The translations under genes were made by a program, and so were the position numbers. Shown here in pieces: positions 6,544 through 15,748 of a stretch of 64,000 bases of DNA. The stretch's first letter is position 1. Each line of letters begins with the position of its first letter. The notes under the pieces are model-generated. The model was given only the letters and a program-made list of their open reading frames with translations, was not told the DNA's origin and did not search any database. Origin of the DNA: Actinomycetota bacterium (lineage in GTDB: Bacteria > Actinomycetota > Acidimicrobiia > Acidimicrobiales > Iamiaceae); contig JACPNX010000006.1 in NCBI GenBank assembly GCA_016185275.1, forward strand, positions 1 through 64,000, read 5' to 3'.

Positions 6544-7657
6544 CCCCAGCCGCCTCACCGACGACCTCAAGCACGGTCTCGACGCGCCGATCTGCCTCAC
6601 CTGGGAGCTCACCTACGGGTGCAACCTCGCCTGCGTGCACTGCCTCTCGTCGTCCGGCCGGCGCGATCCCGACGAGCTGCGCACCGACGAGCTGCTCCGG
6701 GTGGTCGACGAGCTCCACGACCTCCAGGTCTTCTACGTGAACATCGGGGGCGGGGAGCCGACGATCCGGCCCGACTTCTACGACGTCGTCGACTACGCGG
6801 TGAGCCGCGGCGTCGGCGTGAAGTTCTCCACCAACGGCAGCACGATCACGCCCGAGAAGGCACAGCGCCTGGCCGCCACCGACTACCTCGACGTGCAGAT
6901 CTCGATCGACGGGGCGCTCGCCGCCACCAACGACGCGGTGCGCGGGGACGGCTCGTACGCGACCGCGCGTCGCGCCATGGACCACCTTGCCGAAGCCGGG
7001 TTCGGGCCCTTCAAGATCAGCGTCGTCGTCACCCGCCACAACGTGGCCGAGCTCGACGCGTTCGAAGCGCTCGCCGCGCACTACGGCGCTCAGCTGCGCC
7101 TCACTCGGCTGCGCCCGTCGGGTCGCGGCGCCGACACGTGGGCCGAGCTGCACCCCACGGCCGGCCAGCAGGTCGAGCTGTACCGCTGGTTGGTCGACCG
7201 GCCCGGGGTGCTGACCGGAGATTCGTTCTTCCACCTGTCGGCGCTGGGTGAGCCGCTGCCCGGGTTGAACCTGTGCGGCGCGGGCCGCGTCGTGTGCCTC
7301 ATCGATCCCGTTGGCGACGTGTACGCCTGCCCGTTCGTCCTGCACCCCGAGTTCCGCGCCGGCAGCGTGCGCGACCCCGGTGGCTTCGCGCACGTGTGGC
7401 GCGGGTCGGAGCTGTTCCGATCGCTGCGCGAGCCGACGTCGGCGGGAGCATGCGCTTCGTGCGGCGCGTACGACGCCTGCCAGGGCGGCTGCATGGCCAG
7501 CAAGTTCTTCACCGGGCTGCCCCTCGACGGACCCGACCCCGAGTGCGTGCGCGGCTTCGGCGAGGCCGCGCTCGCCGCCGTGGCGGCCGGGAGCGCTCCC
7601 GTGCCGGGACCCGTGCACTCGTCGCCGGTCCGCCTCGTGCGCAAGCCCGCGGGTTAG
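6533..7657 (+). CDS. mftC: Mycofactocin radical SAM maturase MftC
   Basis: A 374-residue radical SAM/SPASM enzyme. The radical SAM cluster cysteines are C30, C34 and C37 in TYGCNLACVHC, followed by the GGGEPT motif. The C-terminal SPASM region has CGAGRVVCL, VYACPF, CASCGAYDACQGGC and PECVRG, enough Cys for two auxiliary [4Fe-4S] clusters. Known: MftC oxidatively decarboxylates the terminal Tyr of MftA and then forms a Val-Tyr carbon-carbon bond. Start GTG 6533 lies inside the end of mftB. It has normal length and nothing is missing. Confidence 0.95.
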   Translation: MPGSPSRLTDDLKHGLDAPICLTWELTYGCNLACVHCLSSSGRRDPDELRTDELLRVVDELHDLQVFYVNIGGGEPTIRPDFYDVVDYAVSRGVGVKFSTNGSTITPEKAQRLAATDYLDVQISIDGALAATNDAVRGDGSYATARRAMDHLAEAGFGPFKISVVVTRHNVAELDAFEALAAHYGAQLRLTRLRPSGRGADTWAELHPTAGQQVELYRWLVDRPGVLTGDSFFHLSALGEPLPGLNLCGAGRVVCLIDPVGDVYACPFVLHPEFRAGSVRDPGGFAHVWRGSELFRSLREPTSAGACASCGAYDACQGGCMASKFFTGLPLDGPDPECVRGFGEAALAAVAAGSAPVPGPVHSSPVRLVRKPAG

Positions 7658-7695
7658 GCGGGTGCCGGCCTCGTGAGAGAGGCTTGCCGGCGACC

Positions 7696-9621
7696 ATGAA
7701 GCTGCTGGAGCCGCTCGTCCTGCGGGGTCGCACCGCGCGCAACCGGATCGTCTTCGGCCCCCACGAGACGAACCTGGGCCGGTCGCGCTCGGTGTCCGAT
7801 CGCCACGTCGCCTACTACCGGCGGCGCGCGGTAGGCGGCGCCGGGATCGTCGTCATCGAGGAGGCCTCGGTCCACCCGAGCGACTGGCCCTACGAGCGCT
7901 GCCCGTCGGCCACCGCGTCGGTGGACGGCTGGCGTGCGGTGGCCGGTGCCTGCCGGGCCGAGGGCGCGCTGGTCCTCGCCGCCCTGGGCCACAGTGGAGG
8001 CCAGGGGTCGAGCGCGTACAGCCAGGCGCCGTTGTGGGCGCCCTCGCGGGTTCCGGAGGTCAACACCCGCGAGGTCCCGAAGTGGATGGAACCGGCCGAC
8101 GTGCGCGCCGTCGTCGACGGCTTCGGCGAGGCGGCCCGGCTGGCCGCCCGGGCCGGAGTCGACGGGGTCGAGGTGAACGCCGGCCAGCACAGCCTCATCC
8201 GCCAGTTCCTCTCCGGGCTGACCAACCACCGGACCGACGAGTGGGGGCAGGACAAGCTCCGCTTCGCCTGCGAGGTGCTCACCGCGGTGCGGCGAGGTGC
8301 GGGCGACGAGGTCATCGTGGGGCTGCGGCTCTCGTGCGACGAGCTGGCCCCCTGGGCGGGCATCACGCCCGACACGGCGGTCGAGGTGGCGCTCGGGCTG
8401 GCCGATCTCGTCGACTACGTCACCGTCGTGCGGGGCTCGATCTACACGGTGTCGGCCACACGGCCGGACTGCCACACCGAGCCCGGCTTCAACGTGGACC
8501 TCGCCCGTGCCGTCACCGACGCGGTGGGCGGGCGCGTCGCCGTGATCGCGCAGGGGTCGATCGTCGATCCCGCCATGGCCGAGGAGGCCGTTGCGGCGGG
8601 TGTGTGCGTCGCCGTCGAGATGACCCGGGCGCAGATCGCCGATCCGGACCTGGCCCGCAAGGTGGCGGCCGGCGAGGCCCACCTCGTGCGGCCATGCATC
8701 CTGTGCAACCAGGCGTGCCAGGTGCGCGACGCCCGCAACCCGATCGTGTCGTGCGTGGTCGAGCCGTCGTCCGGTCACGAGTGGGAGGACCCGCCGCTCG
8801 ACGGCACCGCGGTGTCGCCCGCCGACGTCTTCGTCGTCGGAGGCGGCGTCGCAGGCCTGGAGACGGCTCGGGTGGCGGCGTCGCGAGGCCATCGCGTCAC
8901 GCTGGCCGAAGCAACCGATCACCTCGGCGGGATGGTGCGGGTCGCGTCGCGCGGGGCCGGCCGCGACCGCCTCGCGCTCGCCGCCGACTGGCTCGAGTCC
9001 GAATGCGACCGGCTCGGCGTCAAGGTGGAGACCGCCCGGGAGGTGACGGCCGAGGAGCTCGACGGCGTGGCCGGCGAGGTCGTGCTCTGCACCGGCTCGC
9101 GCGCCGGCCGGCGCACGTACGAGGTGGACGGCGGCGCCGCCGTGTTGAGCGCGGCGGAGGCGCTCGCCGACATCGCCGCCCTGCCCGAGGGTCCGGTTGT
9201 GGTCTGGGACCCGATCGGAGGACCGATCGGCATCTCGGTGGTGGAGGCGCTGCGCGCCCTGGGGCGCGACGTCCACCTCGTCACGCCGGACCTCATCGCC
9301 GGCAACGAGCTGTCGCGCACCGGTGACCTGGCGCCGGCCAACGTGCGGCTGCAAGCCGCCGGTGCACGCCTCGAGCGCCGCTCGCTGCTGCGCCGCGTGC
9401 GGACCGGCGCGGTGGACGTCGAGGACCGGTTCACCGGTGCGAGCCGCACCATCGGAGCCGCCGTGACGATCGACGCCGGCTACCGCCTCCCTGACGACGC
9501 CTTGTGGCGGGCCAGCGGCGAGCACCTGCCGCGCGCCGGCGATGCCGTCGCGCCCCGCACGATCCACGAGGCCGTGCTCGAGGCGCGACGGCGCGTCCTG
9601 GAGCTGGAGACACGAGCGTGA
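7696..9621 (+). CDS. Mycofactocin-system FadH/OYE oxidoreductase 1
   Basis: A 641-residue multidomain flavoenzyme like 2,4-dienoyl-CoA reductase (FadH). Residues 1-330 form an FMN-binding OYE barrel (start MKLLEPLVLRGRTARNRIVF; active region GQHSLIRQFLSG). A cysteine cluster follows at about 334-352 (RPCILCNQACQV...SCV) for one [4Fe-4S]. A Rossmann fold starting DVFVVGGGVAGLETA (about 376) then binds FAD/NAD(P). Known: families named mycofactocin-system FadH/OYE 1 and 2 co-occur with mft genes. The substrate is unknown; it may reduce an electrophilic alkene or relay electrons. Start ATG 7696, 38 bp after mftC. Confidence 0.85.
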   Translation: MKLLEPLVLRGRTARNRIVFGPHETNLGRSRSVSDRHVAYYRRRAVGGAGIVVIEEASVHPSDWPYERCPSATASVDGWRAVAGACRAEGALVLAALGHSGGQGSSAYSQAPLWAPSRVPEVNTREVPKWMEPADVRAVVDGFGEAARLAARAGVDGVEVNAGQHSLIRQFLSGLTNHRTDEWGQDKLRFACEVLTAVRRGAGDEVIVGLRLSCDELAPWAGITPDTAVEVALGLADLVDYVTVVRGSIYTVSATRPDCHTEPGFNVDLARAVTDAVGGRVAVIAQGSIVDPAMAEEAVAAGVCVAVEMTRAQIADPDLARKVAAGEAHLVRPCILCNQACQVRDARNPIVSCVVEPSSGHEWEDPPLDGTAVSPADVFVVGGGVAGLETARVAASRGHRVTLAEATDHLGGMVRVASRGAGRDRLALAADWLESECDRLGVKVETAREVTAEELDGVAGEVVLCTGSRAGRRTYEVDGGAAVLSAAEALADIAALPEGPVVVWDPIGGPIGISVVEALRALGRDVHLVTPDLIAGNELSRTGDLAPANVRLQAAGARLERRSLLRRVRTGAVDVEDRFTGASRTIGAAVTIDAGYRLPDDALWRASGEHLPRAGDAVAPRTIHEAVLEARRRVLELETRA

Positions 9622-11615
9622 CCGCCACCGCCCGCTACCGGCACCTGTTCACGCCGCTGCGCGTGGGGCCTGTCGTCGTGCCCAACCGCATCGTGTTCTC
9701 CGCCCACCTCACGAACTACGCGCAGGACGGCCTGCCTTCCGAGCAGCACGCCGCCTACTACGCGGCCAGGGCCGCGGGCGGCGCCGGGCTCATCGTCACC
9801 GAGGAGCACTCGACCCACCCCACCGACTGGCCGTACGAGAAGCTCATCCACGGCTTCCACCCCGAGGTGATCCCCGGCTACCGGCGGATCACCGAAGCCG
9901 TGCACCGCCACGGCACGCCGATCTTCGCCCAGATCAACCACAACGGCGGCCAGGCGTCGAGCATGTACAGCCGCCTGCCGGTGTGGGCCGCCTCGCCGGT
10001 GGGCGATCCCCTGTTCCGCGAGGTCCCGAAGGAGGTGGACCGGCGCGAGATCGCCGAGATCGTCGCCGGCTACGCGCTCGTCGCCGAGCACTGCAAGGCC
10101 GGCGGCTTCGACGGCATCGAGCTGCAGTGCTCGCACTCGTCGATCGTGCGCGGCTTCCTGTCGCCGGCGGTGAACGTCCGCTCCGACGAGTACGGCGGAT
10201 CACTGGGCAACCGGGCCCGGCTCCTCCTGCAGATCACCGCCGCGGTGCGCGAGGCGATCGGGCGCGACCTGGCCCTCGGGGTGCGGCTGTGCGGTGACGA
10301 GCTCATCGAGGGCGGCACCACCATCGACGACGCCGTCGAGGTGGCGCGCATGGTCGAGGGCCAAGGCCTCACCGACTACGTGAACACCTCGATCGGTGTG
10401 GCCACCGCCAGCCTGTTCATGATCGAGGCGTCGATGCAGGTTCCGCCCGGGTACGCGCTGTTCATCCCGTCCGCGCTGCGCAAGGCGATCGACCTGCCCG
10501 TGGTCGGCGTGGGCCGGTTCAAGGACCCGGTGCAGGCCGACCGTGCGCTGGCCGAGGGCCACTGCGACCTCGTCGGGGTGGTGCGCGGCCAGATCGCCGA
10601 CGCCGACTTCGCGGCGAAGGCCCGGGCCGGGCAGGTGGACGACATCCGCCTGTGCCTGTCGTGCAACCAGGAGTGCGTCGGGCGCATGGGTCTGAACCGC
10701 TGGCTCGGTTGCATCGAGAACCCGCGGACCGGCCGCGAGGCGCACGACGACCGGGTCGAGGCCGCCGTGGGAGCGGCGGGTGCTTCCGTCCGCCTCGGGG
10801 TCAAGCCGAAGAAGGTCGTCGTGGTCGGCGCCGGCCCGGCGGGCCTGCAAGCCGCGTCGAGTGCGACCCGCCAGGGGCACTCCGTCGTGGTCCTGGAGCG
10901 CGAGGACCGCCCGGGAGGACAGGTGATCGGGGCGGCTTCGGTGCCGAGCCGGGCCGAGTTCGGCGACCTCGTGCGCAACCAGGTGCGCGACTGCCGCCAG
11001 CTCGGTGTCGAGATCCGCTGCGGGGTCGTCGCCGACCGGGACGTCGTGCTCGCCCTGGAGCCCGACGTGGTCGTCGTGGCCACCGGTGCAGAGCCGCAGC
11101 GGCCGTACTGGGCGCCCGAGGGGGCGACGACGATCGTGGACGTGCGCGACGTCGTCGAGGGTCGCGCCTGGCCGACGGGCCGGGTCGTGGTCGTCGACGA
11201 GCTCGGCTTCCACCAGGCCACCTCGGTCGCCGAGCTGCTCGCCGACCGGGGCTGCGAGGTCACGGTGACCACGCCGGGGATGGTCGTGGGCCAGGATCTC
11301 GGCATCACTCTCGACCTGGAGCACTGGCAGGTGAAGGCGGCCGCCAAGGGCATCGGGCAACGCACCGACCTCGTGCCGATGAGCTGGGATGGCGCGCAGC
11401 TCGGTCTGCTCCACCACCCGACCGGTCAGATGGTGGACATCGCGTGCGACTGGGTGGTCCTCGCCGTCCCGCCGCGGCCGATGGAGGAGCTGTACCACGA
11501 GCTGGCGGCCGTACCGGGCGCGCGGCTGCGCGTCCACCGGGCCGGGGACTGCGTGGCCCCGCGGCGGGCGCACGCCGCGGTGATCGAGGGCGAGCGCGCC
11601 GGGGAGCTGGTGTGA
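9618..11615 (+). CDS. Mycofactocin-system FadH/OYE oxidoreductase 2
   Basis: A 665-residue paralogue of the previous gene with the same architecture: OYE barrel (VPNRIVFSAHLTNYAQDG near residue 20), Cys cluster CLSCNQECVG plus a later Cys at about 345-363, and an FAD/NAD fold at about 399 (KVVVVGAGPAGLQAA). The two proteins are clearly diverged across their lengths, so each probably has its own role. GTG 9618 overlaps the upstream stop by 4 bp. With the ETF and FixCX genes it looks like a set that moves reducing equivalents from the cofactor to flavin carriers (inferred). Confidence 0.85.
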   Translation: MTATARYRHLFTPLRVGPVVVPNRIVFSAHLTNYAQDGLPSEQHAAYYAARAAGGAGLIVTEEHSTHPTDWPYEKLIHGFHPEVIPGYRRITEAVHRHGTPIFAQINHNGGQASSMYSRLPVWAASPVGDPLFREVPKEVDRREIAEIVAGYALVAEHCKAGGFDGIELQCSHSSIVRGFLSPAVNVRSDEYGGSLGNRARLLLQITAAVREAIGRDLALGVRLCGDELIEGGTTIDDAVEVARMVEGQGLTDYVNTSIGVATASLFMIEASMQVPPGYALFIPSALRKAIDLPVVGVGRFKDPVQADRALAEGHCDLVGVVRGQIADADFAAKARAGQVDDIRLCLSCNQECVGRMGLNRWLGCIENPRTGREAHDDRVEAAVGAAGASVRLGVKPKKVVVVGAGPAGLQAASSATRQGHSVVVLEREDRPGGQVIGAASVPSRAEFGDLVRNQVRDCRQLGVEIRCGVVADRDVVLALEPDVVVVATGAEPQRPYWAPEGATTIVDVRDVVEGRAWPTGRVVVVDELGFHQATSVAELLADRGCEVTVTTPGMVVGQDLGITLDLEHWQVKAAAKGIGQRTDLVPMSWDGAQLGLLHHPTGQMVDIACDWVVLAVPPRPMEELYHELAAVPGARLRVHRAGDCVAPRRAHAAVIEGERAGELV

Positions 11616-12553
11616 GCGCGATCGCCGTCATCCCCGTGCGCGGCGGGCTGCTACCGCTCGGCGCGGACGAGGCCGTCGCCGAAGCCGGCGGGGTGGCCCT
11701 CGTCGTCGGCGACGGTACCGACGAGGCCGCCACCGCCCTCGCGGCCGCCACCTCCCTGCTGCTCGCCGAAGCGGGCGACTTCGCGCCGGCCGCGTGGGCT
11801 GTCGCCCTGCGCCCGCACATCGCGGCCGCAGCCGTCGTGGTGCTGCCGGCGTCGCCCGACGGGCGCGACCTCGCCCCCCGGCTGGCGTACGAGCTCGACC
11901 GGCCCCTGCTGGCCGGCGCCCTGTCGGTGGACGAGCACCGGGCCGTCCTGGTGCGGCGGGGCGGTCTGGTGGTCGAGGAGCACGACGTCGCCGGTCCGGT
12001 CGTCGCCACGCTGCTGCCCGGCGTGCGCGGCTTCGAGCCGGTCGCCACCGAGCCGCGGCGCGCCCGGCTCGATCTGGAGCCGCCGCCCGGGGCGGACGCC
12101 GAGGTGCTCGACGTGACCCCGCCCGACCCGGCCACGATGGATCTGGCCGAGGCCCGTCGCATCGTGGCCGGCGGCGCGGGCCTGGGAGGGCCCGAGCCGT
12201 TCGAGCTGCTGGCGCGCGTCGCTCCCGCTCTCGGTGCGTCGTTCGGTGCCAGCCGGGTCGCGGCCGACGTCGGCTGGGCCCCCCAGGACCGCTTCATCGG
12301 CACCACCGGGGTCGTCGTCGACCCCGACCTCTACATCGCGCTGGGCATATCCGGCGCCGTGCAGCACGTCACCGGCCTGGGCCAACCCGACCACGTCATC
12401 GCCGTCAACACCGACGCCAGTGCGCCGATGATGGCGATGGCCGACCTGGCGATCGTCGCGGACGCGCCGGCCGTGCTGGTCGCGCTGGCCGACCGGCTCG
12501 GCGTGGCGCACACGGCCTCGTCCGGCGACCCGAGGAGCGAGGTGAGCGCATGA
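11612..12553 (+). CDS. Mycofactocin-associated electron transfer flavoprotein alpha subunit
   Basis: A 313-residue ETF alpha-type protein. The C-terminal FAD-binding domain is clear: GASRVAADVGWAPQDRFIG, then YIALGISGAVQHVTGL and the run HVIAVNTDASAPMMAMADLA. The N-terminal domain is a diverged ETF fold. It starts at GTG 11612, overlapping the OYE2 stop. Its beta partner lies at 14172, separated by the FixC- and FixX-like genes. Known: ETFs pass electrons from dehydrogenases to a quinone reductase. It should be soluble. Confidence 0.85.
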   Translation: MSAIAVIPVRGGLLPLGADEAVAEAGGVALVVGDGTDEAATALAAATSLLLAEAGDFAPAAWAVALRPHIAAAAVVVLPASPDGRDLAPRLAYELDRPLLAGALSVDEHRAVLVRRGGLVVEEHDVAGPVVATLLPGVRGFEPVATEPRRARLDLEPPPGADAEVLDVTPPDPATMDLAEARRIVAGGAGLGGPEPFELLARVAPALGASFGASRVAADVGWAPQDRFIGTTGVVVDPDLYIALGISGAVQHVTGLGQPDHVIAVNTDASAPMMAMADLAIVADAPAVLVALADRLGVAHTASSGDPRSEVSA

Positions 12554-13854
12554 GTGCCACCTTCGACTGCGTCGTCGTGGGTGCGGGGCCTGCGGGCAGC
12601 GCGGCCGCGCTGGTGCTCGCCCGCGCCGGCAAGCGGGTCGCGCTCGTGGAGCGCGGTCCGTTCCCCGGTTCCAAGAACATGTACGGCGGGGTGGTGTACG
12701 GCCGGGTCCTCGACACGCTCGTGCCCGGCTGGGAGCAGGAGGTGCCGGTCCAGCGCTGGATCACGCGGCGAGCCACGATGGTGCTCACCGAGACCCAGAG
12801 CCTCACGGTCGACTTCCGCAGCGGCGCATGGGCGCGGCCTCCGTACAACGGTTGCACCACACTGCGGCCCGACTTCGACGCCTGGCTGGCCGGCAAGGCC
12901 GAAGCCGCCGGCGCCGTGCTCCTGTGCTCCACCACGGTGACCGGCCTGCGCCGCGACGACACCGGCCGCGTCACCGGCGTGTGCACCGACCGGCCCGGTG
13001 GCGAGCTCGGTGCACCGGTCGTCATCGCCTGCGACGGCGTCAACTCGTTCCTCGCCAAGGAGGCGGGGCTGTACCAGAGCTTCGACCCCGCCAACTTCAC
13101 GCTCGGGGCCAAGGAGGTCATCGCGCTGCCGCGCGACGAGATCGACCGGCGCTTCGGCCTGGCCGGCGACGAGGGTGCCGACATCGAGATCGTCGGTGCC
13201 ACCGCCGACGTGGCCGGCGGCGGCTTCGTGTACACGAACGCCGACTCGGTGGCCATCGGTGTCGTGCTCCAGCTGCCGGGGCTGGCCCGCTCGGGGCGGC
13301 GCCCGGAGGACCTCATCGCGCAGCTGAAGGCACATCCGTCGATCGCGCCGCTCGTCGCCGGTGGCGATCTGAAGGAGTACTCGGCCCACCTGATCCCGGA
13401 GGGCGGCTATGACGCCATGCCCGAGATCGTCACGGACGGGCTGATGGTCGCGGGCGATGCCGCCGGGCTGTGCCTCGCGGCGGGCATCTGGTTGGAGGGA
13501 GTCAACTTCGCGATCGGCTCGGGAGCGGCGGCCGGCGAGACGGCGGTCGAGGCGCTGCGGCGGGGCGACGCAAGCGCGAAGGGCCTCGCTGGCTACCGGC
13601 GCCGCCTCGAGTCGAGCTTCGTGCTCCGGGATCACCGCAAGCTCCGCCGCGCCCCGCACTTCGTGCTGTCGGAGCGGGTGCAGCACCGGTACCCGGCGGT
13701 GGTCTGCGATCTCGTCGAGCAGCTGTTCACGGTCGAGAACCCGGCACCCAAGCGCGGCGGGCTCAAGGCCGGCTGGCGGGCGTTGCGGGCGCACGACGTG
13801 CCCCTGCGCGACGTGGCCCGTGACGCGTGGACCGCGCTGAGGACCTTCGGATGA
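12550..13854 (+). CDS. FixC-like ETF:quinone oxidoreductase flavoprotein
   Basis: A 434-residue FAD protein starting with a dinucleotide-binding fold (FDCVVVGAGPAGSAAALVLA) and the GSKNMYGGVVYGR motif that identifies FixC/ETF-QO relatives. The later TDGLMVAGDAAGLC motif closes the FAD site. Start ATG 12550 overlaps the ETF alpha stop by ATGA. Its iron-sulfur partner is the FixX-like gene directly after it. Known: FixC/FixX accept electrons from ETF and reduce quinone at the membrane. Here they link an ETF to the mycofactocin cluster. Confidence 0.88.
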   Translation: MSATFDCVVVGAGPAGSAAALVLARAGKRVALVERGPFPGSKNMYGGVVYGRVLDTLVPGWEQEVPVQRWITRRATMVLTETQSLTVDFRSGAWARPPYNGCTTLRPDFDAWLAGKAEAAGAVLLCSTTVTGLRRDDTGRVTGVCTDRPGGELGAPVVIACDGVNSFLAKEAGLYQSFDPANFTLGAKEVIALPRDEIDRRFGLAGDEGADIEIVGATADVAGGGFVYTNADSVAIGVVLQLPGLARSGRRPEDLIAQLKAHPSIAPLVAGGDLKEYSAHLIPEGGYDAMPEIVTDGLMVAGDAAGLCLAAGIWLEGVNFAIGSGAAAGETAVEALRRGDASAKGLAGYRRRLESSFVLRDHRKLRRAPHFVLSERVQHRYPAVVCDLVEQLFTVENPAPKRGGLKAGWRALRAHDVPLRDVARDAWTALRTFG

Positions 13855-14165
13855 CGGCGCTCTCCCGTGCCGGCGCCGCGGTTCCGGACATCGCCTTCGA
13901 GGACCGGATGGCCACGGTCGAGTTCCGCGTCGCGCCGGACGCGCACATCGTCGTGGACGGCGACTCGTGCCGCGGCTGCACGACGCGCGCGTGCGTGACG
14001 GCCTGCCCCGCCAACCTGTTCGTGCCCACCTCCGACGGCGGCATCCTCTTCAACTACGAGGAGTGCTTCGAGTGCGGTACCTGCTACATGGTCTGCAACA
14101 CGGAGGGCGCGATCACGTGGCGTTACCCGGAAGGTGGCCACGGTGTGGTCTTCCACCGGAGCTGA
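13851..14165 (+). CDS. FixX-like ferredoxin
   Basis: A 104-residue ferredoxin. Cysteines at 40, 43, 48 and 52 and at 72, 75, 78 and 82 form two groups (CRGCTTRACVTACP; CFECGTCYMVC). FixX-type proteins usually carry one [4Fe-4S], so the first group may be structural or a second cluster. Start ATG 13851 overlaps FixC by 4 bp. It is the expected small subunit for quinone reduction by the FixC-like protein. Confidence 0.85.
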   Translation: MTALSRAGAAVPDIAFEDRMATVEFRVAPDAHIVVDGDSCRGCTTRACVTACPANLFVPTSDGGILFNYEECFECGTCYMVCNTEGAITWRYPEGGHGVVFHRS

Positions 14166-14171
14166 TGGCCC

Positions 14172-15017
14172 GTGATCGCCGCCTGCCTCAAGTGGGTCGA
14201 CCACCGACCCGAGGTCGACCTCCTGACCGGTGAGGTGCGAACCGACGAGCGCTCGTCCGGCGCGTCCGACGCCGACCGGGCCGCGCTCGAGTGGGCCCTG
14301 CGCGCCGCGCAGGCGTGGGGCGACGAGGTCGTGGCCGTCACGGCGGGACCGCCGGCCGCCGATGCGATGCTGCGGGAGGCTGTGGCCGCGGGGGCCGACC
14401 GGGCGGTGCGCATCGACCTTCGTGGCGACGCCCCGAGCGACGAGGTGGCGGCCGCCCTCGCCGTTCCGCTCGCAGGGTTCTCACTCGTCGTGTGCGGGGA
14501 CTGGAGCATCGACCGGGGGAGCGGTTCGGTACCTGCGTTCGTCGCCGCGATCCTCGGCGCAGCCCAGGCCCTCGGCCTGGTCCGCGTCACCGTCGAAGCG
14601 CAGCCGGGTGCGCTCACCGTCGAGCGCCGCCTCGACGGTGGCCGCCGCGAGCACCTGCGGCTCACCGGTCCGGCGGTGTGCTCCGTCGAGCCGGCGAGCG
14701 CGCGGCTGAGGCGGGCGTCGTTGGACGGCGTGCTGGCCGCCCGGCGCGCGGCGATCGAGGTCGTGGTGCCCGCCGTCGCCCGCCGGCACGGTGCCGGTCA
14801 CGCCGTCCACCAGCGCCCGTACCGGCCGCGCGCCCGCGTGCTTCCCGCGCCGTCCGCCTCGTCGAGCCCGCGTGAGCGGGTGCTGGCCCTCACCGGTGCC
14901 CTGTCGGACCGCACCCCGCCCGAGACCCTCGTGCTCGATCCGCCCGCCGCGGCCGAGCGCCTGATGGCGCAGCTGCGCGCCTGGGGCTACCTCGAGGGCG
15001 GCGGGGCACGGGTGTGA
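14172..15017 (+). CDS. Mycofactocin-associated electron transfer flavoprotein beta subunit
   Basis: A 281-residue protein starting at GTG 14172 with MIAACLKWVDHRPEVDLLTG. The VVAVTAGPPAADAMLREAVA section, a regularly spaced Ala-rich helix, and AGADRAVRIDL match ETF beta proteins. The C-terminal part is Pro/Arg-rich and variable (VLPAPSASSSPRERV). It completes the ETF with the alpha subunit at 11612. The separation of the two subunits by FixCX is unusual next to most etfBA operons but keeps them in one transcription unit. GTG overlap couples it to mftE. Confidence 0.8.
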   Translation: MIAACLKWVDHRPEVDLLTGEVRTDERSSGASDADRAALEWALRAAQAWGDEVVAVTAGPPAADAMLREAVAAGADRAVRIDLRGDAPSDEVAAALAVPLAGFSLVVCGDWSIDRGSGSVPAFVAAILGAAQALGLVRVTVEAQPGALTVERRLDGGRREHLRLTGPAVCSVEPASARLRRASLDGVLAARRAAIEVVVPAVARRHGAGHAVHQRPYRPRARVLPAPSASSSPRERVLALTGALSDRTPPETLVLDPPAAAERLMAQLRAWGYLEGGGARV

Positions 15018-15748
15018 GGCTCGCCGACCTGCCGTGGCCCGCAGTGGCAGAGCGGGCCGCGCGCAGCCTGCTGGCCGTGCCCGTCGGGTCCACCGAGCAG
15101 CACGGCCCGCACCTCCCGCTCGACACCGACACCCGGATCGCGCGGGCGCTGGCCGACCGGCTCGCCGCCGCGCGCTCCAGCGTGCTCGTGGCCCCGGCCG
15201 TCCCCTACGGGTCGAGCGGCGAGCACGCGGGCTTCCCGGGGACCCTCTCGATCGGCCAGGCCGCGACCGAGGCGGTGCTCGTCGAGCTCGTGCGCTCGGC
15301 CGACGCCTTCGCCGGTGTCGTCCTCGTGTCGGCGCACGGCGGCAACGCCGAAGCGGTGCACCGGGCGGTCCGCACGCTGGCCGGCGAGAAGCGCCCGGTG
15401 CTGGCCTGGGCGCCGGGTGGCGAGCCGGAGGTGCTCGGCCGGGGCGAGGGCCCGCCCAGTGCCGCCATGCCGCCGGCGGACGCGCACGCCGGACGCACCG
15501 AGACCTCGCTGCTGCTCGCGCTCGACGCCGGCTCGGTCCACCTTGCGCTGGCCGAGGCCGGTGACGTGCGGCCGCTGCCGGAGATCCTCCCCGACCTGCG
15601 GGCCGGCGGTGTCGCCGCCGTGTCACCCAACGGTGTGCTCGGCGACCCGGCCGGCGCCACCGCGGCCGAGGGCGAGGCCCTGCTGGCGACCATGACCGCG
15701 AGCCTCGTCGCCGCGGTCGACCGCTTCGCTGGGGCGCCGCTCCCGTGA
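15014..15748 (+). CDS. mftE: Mycofactocin peptidase MftE (creatininase family)
   Basis: A 244-residue creatininase-fold metallopeptidase. Metal-site motifs GSTEQHGPHLPLDTDT near residue 26, SSGEHAGFPGTLS near 67, VSAHGGNAEA near 107 and a DAHAGRTETSLLL stretch near 156 are all present. Known: MftE hydrolyses MftC-modified MftA to release the cofactor core. Start GTG 15014 overlaps the ETF beta stop, and its own stop overlaps the next gene. Intact and normal length. Confidence 0.92.
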   Translation: MRLADLPWPAVAERAARSLLAVPVGSTEQHGPHLPLDTDTRIARALADRLAAARSSVLVAPAVPYGSSGEHAGFPGTLSIGQAATEAVLVELVRSADAFAGVVLVSAHGGNAEAVHRAVRTLAGEKRPVLAWAPGGEPEVLGRGEGPPSAAMPPADAHAGRTETSLLLALDAGSVHLALAEAGDVRPLPEILPDLRAGGVAAVSPNGVLGDPAGATAAEGEALLATMTASLVAAVDRFAGAPLP

